Source: an uncultured Parasphingopyxis sp. (GTDB taxonomy: Bacteria > Pseudomonadota > Alphaproteobacteria > Sphingomonadales > Sphingomonadaceae). Taken from it: 7,992 nucleotides of DNA. Under the pieces are notes generated by a model, which was given only the letters and a program-made list of their open reading frames with translations, was not told where the DNA came from and searched no databases. Below, piece by piece: positions 5,813-7,992 of the stretch; position 1 is the stretch's first letter, and the number at the start of each line of letters is the position of its first letter. A program made the position numbers and the translations under genes. The stretch is taken from contig CAJQMX010000036.1 of NCBI GenBank assembly GCA_905479515.1, forward strand, positions 1-7,992. The letters are read 5' to 3'.

Positions 5813-7867
5813 ATGCGGAAATCCATTGCTTTGCTATTTGCCGCAACGGCTTCCCCTGTACTGGCGCAAGCCGAACCCATTATCGTGACTGCGAGCGGTC
5901 TTGAGGATCCGGTCGGCGAGGTTGCTTTTAATATTGCGACTATTGGTACCGAAGATCTCGCGCGGGATCCGAGCGGACGGCTGGAGAATATCCTTGGCCA
6001 GGTGGCCGGGTTCCAGCTCTTTCGGGCATCGGATGCACGCTCCGCCAATCCGACCAGTCAGGGCGCGACGCTTCGCGGACTGGGCGGGAATGCGTCTAGC
6101 CGGGCGTTGCTGATCCTTGATGGTATTCCGCAAAGCGATCCCTTTGGCGGCTGGATCAGCTGGCCTGCCTATGATGCCGACAATCTTGGCCGAGTCCGCG
6201 TGACGCGAGGCGGCGGAAGCGGCGTCTTCGGGCCTGGAGCGCTGGCCGGCACGATTGAACTGGAAAGCATGTCGACCGAGAATTTCCAGCCAGCACGCGC
6301 AAGCCTTGCCTATGGCAGCCGGGGAGCCCGCGAAATGGGGTTCGGCGTGATGCTGCCGCCCAGTGAAAATTCGCTTCTCGATATATCGGCCCATTATGCG
6401 AGTGGGGATGGCTTCGTTCCGGTGATCGCCTCACAACGTGGCCCGGTCGATGAGCCTGCAGAGTATAAGCAATATGGCGGCGCGCTGCGCTATGCGGCCC
6501 CGATTGGTAGCACGGAAATACAGCTTGGTGGCCGGTTTTTCCAGGATGACCGCAGCCGGGGTTTTGCATTCAGCGACAACAGCACGCGCGGGATCGATGG
6601 CAGTGTCCGGCTAGTCGGCCGGGGTGACTGGCAGTGGGAGGCCCTGTTCTACTATCAGGATCGCGGCTTTAGTAGCAGCTTTGCTTCTGTCGACGATGCA
6701 CGCACAACCGCAACCCAGGTGCTTGACCAGTATAGCGTTCCTTCAACCGGCTATGGCGGGCGCTTTGAAATTCGGCCGGCAATCCCCGGCGATGCGGTCG
6801 AATTGCGGCTTGGCGGCGACTATCGCGAGACCGAGGGCCGGACGAAAGAACGGTTCTTCTTCATAGACGGCGCACCGACCCGCGAGCGAGAAGCAGGCGG
6901 CGTCACGCGCACTATGGGCGGTTTTGCCGAACTCACGGCGCGCGCTGCGCCGGGGGTGACGGTGACGGGCAGCGGCCGGGCCGATCGCTGGTGGATCGAG
7001 AATGGTTTTTTCCGGCAGGGCGATCTGGGCGGGCCGCTCAACGATCAAACCCTGTATGAAGATCGCGGCGGCTGGCGCTTTACGGGCCGGGCCGGACTGG
7101 CTTGGCAACCCAGCAACCCGCTGACCATAAGGGCAGCAGGCTATACCGGCTGGCGACTGCCTACGCTCAATGAGCTTTTCCGTCCGTTTCGGGTTGGCAA
7201 TGATGTTACCGGAGCCAATGCAGCGCTACGCCCTGAAAGTCTGGATGGCGCCGAGATAGGCGTGAACTATGCGCCCGCCTCCATGCTCGATCTGAGCGGT
7301 ACGATTTTCTACAACCGGCTCGAAGATTCGATTGCGAATGTTACCGTTGGTCAGGGCCCGGGGTTCTTCGCGGGCATCGGGTTCGTTCCGGCCGGAGGCG
7401 CGGCCAGTCAACGGCAGAATATAGATGCGATTGAGGCGGTCGGCTTTGAACTAGATGCCCGGGCGCACTTTGCCGAGTGGAGCATTGCGCTGTCCTATGC
7501 CTTTACCGATGCAGAGGTGGAATCATCGGGTGTTGCGGCAGCGCTGAACGGGCTTCGCCCGGTTCAGGTGGCGCGGCATAACGGATCGGCGACGCTTGCT
7601 TATGTCCGTGATCTGGGCGGCGAAGCGGCGATCACCGTGCGCTATATTGGCGGCCGGTTCGAGGATGATCTCAACGGTCAGGCGCTGGATGATGCGCTGA
7701 CCATGGGTGCCCGCGCGCTGATACCGCTATACGGCCCGCTCAAGGCAGAAATCCGCGCAGAGAATATTTTCAATGCGCGCGTGGAAGCCGGGATTTCGGG
7801 CGCTGGCCTTATCGAACGGGCGACGCCGCAGACATTCTGGGCCGGATTGCGGTTCGCCTTTTTCTGA
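5813..7867 (+). CDS. TonB-dependent outer-membrane receptor
   Basis: This 684-residue protein takes up a scarce ligand across the outer membrane using energy from TonB-ExbBD. Residues 1-20 are a signal peptide (MRKSIALLFAATASPVLAQA) with likely cleavage near VLA-QA or AQA-EP. A TonB-box-like IIVTA (23-27) follows. The plug domain spans about 28-155, with GATLRGLGGNASSRALLILDG (84-104 region) and VRVTRGGGSGVFGPGALAG (128-146), both classical plug motifs. The rest is a 22-strand-type barrel rich in alternating aromatic strands. GWRLPTLNELFRPFR begins at 446, and NAALRPESLDGAEIGVNY follows as the common late-barrel motif. The protein ends in FWAGLRFAFF with terminal Phe, the assembly signal for outer-membrane barrels. 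The size fits siderophore or cobalamin-type receptors, but the ligand is not identifiable. Start ATG 5813 was chosen for the signal peptide; only a short GAG (5803-5805) serves as Shine-Dalgarno. It is probably read through from maiA. Confidence 0.93.
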   Translation: MRKSIALLFAATASPVLAQAEPIIVTASGLEDPVGEVAFNIATIGTEDLARDPSGRLENILGQVAGFQLFRASDARSANPTSQGATLRGLGGNASSRALLILDGIPQSDPFGGWISWPAYDADNLGRVRVTRGGGSGVFGPGALAGTIELESMSTENFQPARASLAYGSRGAREMGFGVMLPPSENSLLDISAHYASGDGFVPVIASQRGPVDEPAEYKQYGGALRYAAPIGSTEIQLGGRFFQDDRSRGFAFSDNSTRGIDGSVRLVGRGDWQWEALFYYQDRGFSSSFASVDDARTTATQVLDQYSVPSTGYGGRFEIRPAIPGDAVELRLGGDYRETEGRTKERFFFIDGAPTREREAGGVTRTMGGFAELTARAAPGVTVTGSGRADRWWIENGFFRQGDLGGPLNDQTLYEDRGGWRFTGRAGLAWQPSNPLTIRAAGYTGWRLPTLNELFRPFRVGNDVTGANAALRPESLDGAEIGVNYAPASMLDLSGTIFYNRLEDSIANVTVGQGPGFFAGIGFVPAGGAASQRQNIDAIEAVGFELDARAHFAEWSIALSYAFTDAEVESSGVAAALNGLRPVQVARHNGSATLAYVRDLGGEAAITVRYIGGRFEDDLNGQALDDALTMGARALIPLYGPLKAEIRAENIFNARVEAGISGAGLIERATPQTFWAGLRFAFF

Positions 7868-7907
7868 TACGAAACCCAGAAAACCTCCCTCTCGCTTTCT
7901 GCTTTCC

Positions 7908-7918
7908 GTTAGCGTAAC
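7908..7918. promoter_or_regulatory. Small palindrome upstream of the acyl-CoA synthetase gene
   Basis: GTTA-GCG-TAAC is an 11-bp interrupted palindrome lying 32 bases before the ATG at 7951. A further short inverted repeat, CCTTG (7918-7922) with CAAGG (7930-7934), follows around an A-rich loop. Either could be an operator, for example for a TetR-type fatty-acid regulator, but this is speculation from position alone. No convincing promoter or intrinsic terminator is seen in 7868-7950. Confidence 0.2.
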
Positions 7919-7950
7919 CTTGGAAAAAACAAGGCAATGGAGAGACCCCG

Positions 7951-7992
7951 ATGCACCCCAGCATTCATGCGCAGAACAACCCGGACAAGCCC
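7951..7992 (+). CDS. N-terminus of a probable acyl-CoA synthetase (partial)
   Basis: Only the first 14 codons are present (MHPSIHAQNNPDKP), cut by the window end. The start has a good ribosome-binding site, GGAGAG at 7939-7944, six bases upstream. This opening resembles AMP-forming acyl-CoA synthetases (ANL superfamily), which often begin MHPxxHAxxxPDKPA in alphaproteobacteria. If so, it activates a fatty or aromatic acid with ATP and CoA in the cytoplasm, which would fit the CoA-transferase upstream. The call depends on a very short stretch and on recall; the rest of the gene would settle it. Confidence 0.6.
   Translation, partial: MHPSIHAQNNPDKP

Noticed and set aside
5834..6569. Minus-strand frames opposite the receptor plug
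   Set aside because: Shadows of the receptor gene without recognisable domains or ribosome-binding sites.

Overview
The window (about 8 kb) looks like chromosomal DNA of an alphaproteobacterium, most likely a member of the Sphingomonadales. This rests on the rRNA operon ending 5S rRNA then initiator tRNA, on the sequence of the last 23S helix, and on the style of the proteins (DUF465/YdcH-like protein, tandem PilZ protein, TonB-dependent receptor, CaiB-type CoA-transferase, acyl-CoA synthetase). The genus assignment is recall, not a search result.

Layout. Positions 1-775 are the 3' end of an rRNA operon: the tail of 23S rRNA (peptidyl-transferase region and sarcin-ricin loop visible), a short spacer, 5S rRNA, and tRNA-fMet with an encoded CCA. 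Positions 776-1088 hold no confident gene. They contain two clean stem-loops and, on the minus strand, a short reading frame that resembles the C-terminal end of a larger protein (possibly DUF4139). From 1089 three genes run on the plus strand: a small DUF465 protein, the tRNA U34 hydroxylase TrhO, and a glutathione S-transferase-fold protein whose start overlaps the trhO stop by 8 bases. A minus-strand gene for a protein with two PilZ domains converges on the GST gene; the two stop codons share one CTAG.

An AT-rich 267-base divergent region separates the PilZ gene from the next block. It holds a 20-bp tandem repeat with A-tracts, a GANTC site and an exact TTAA-N7-TTAA match to the CtrA box, and it is the most interesting regulatory sequence here. 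From 3974 the plus strand carries a CaiB/BaiF-family CoA-transferase and a zeta-class glutathione transferase (maleylacetoacetate isomerase type) joined by an ATGA overlap. A TonB-dependent outer-membrane receptor follows 34 bases later. After an 83-base gap comes the first 14 codons of what is probably an acyl-CoA synthetase.

How the genes fit together. The first block is RNA- and redox-related housekeeping. The second suggests uptake across the outer membrane plus handling of a CoA-activated carboxylic acid, but the substrate cannot be read from the sequence. I see no CRISPR array, insertion sequence, phage gene or defence system. I do not believe the window contains a clearly new system; the main points for a second look are the putative CtrA/GANTC control region, the coupled CoA-transferase/zeta-GST pair, and the possible gene remnant next to the rRNA operon.
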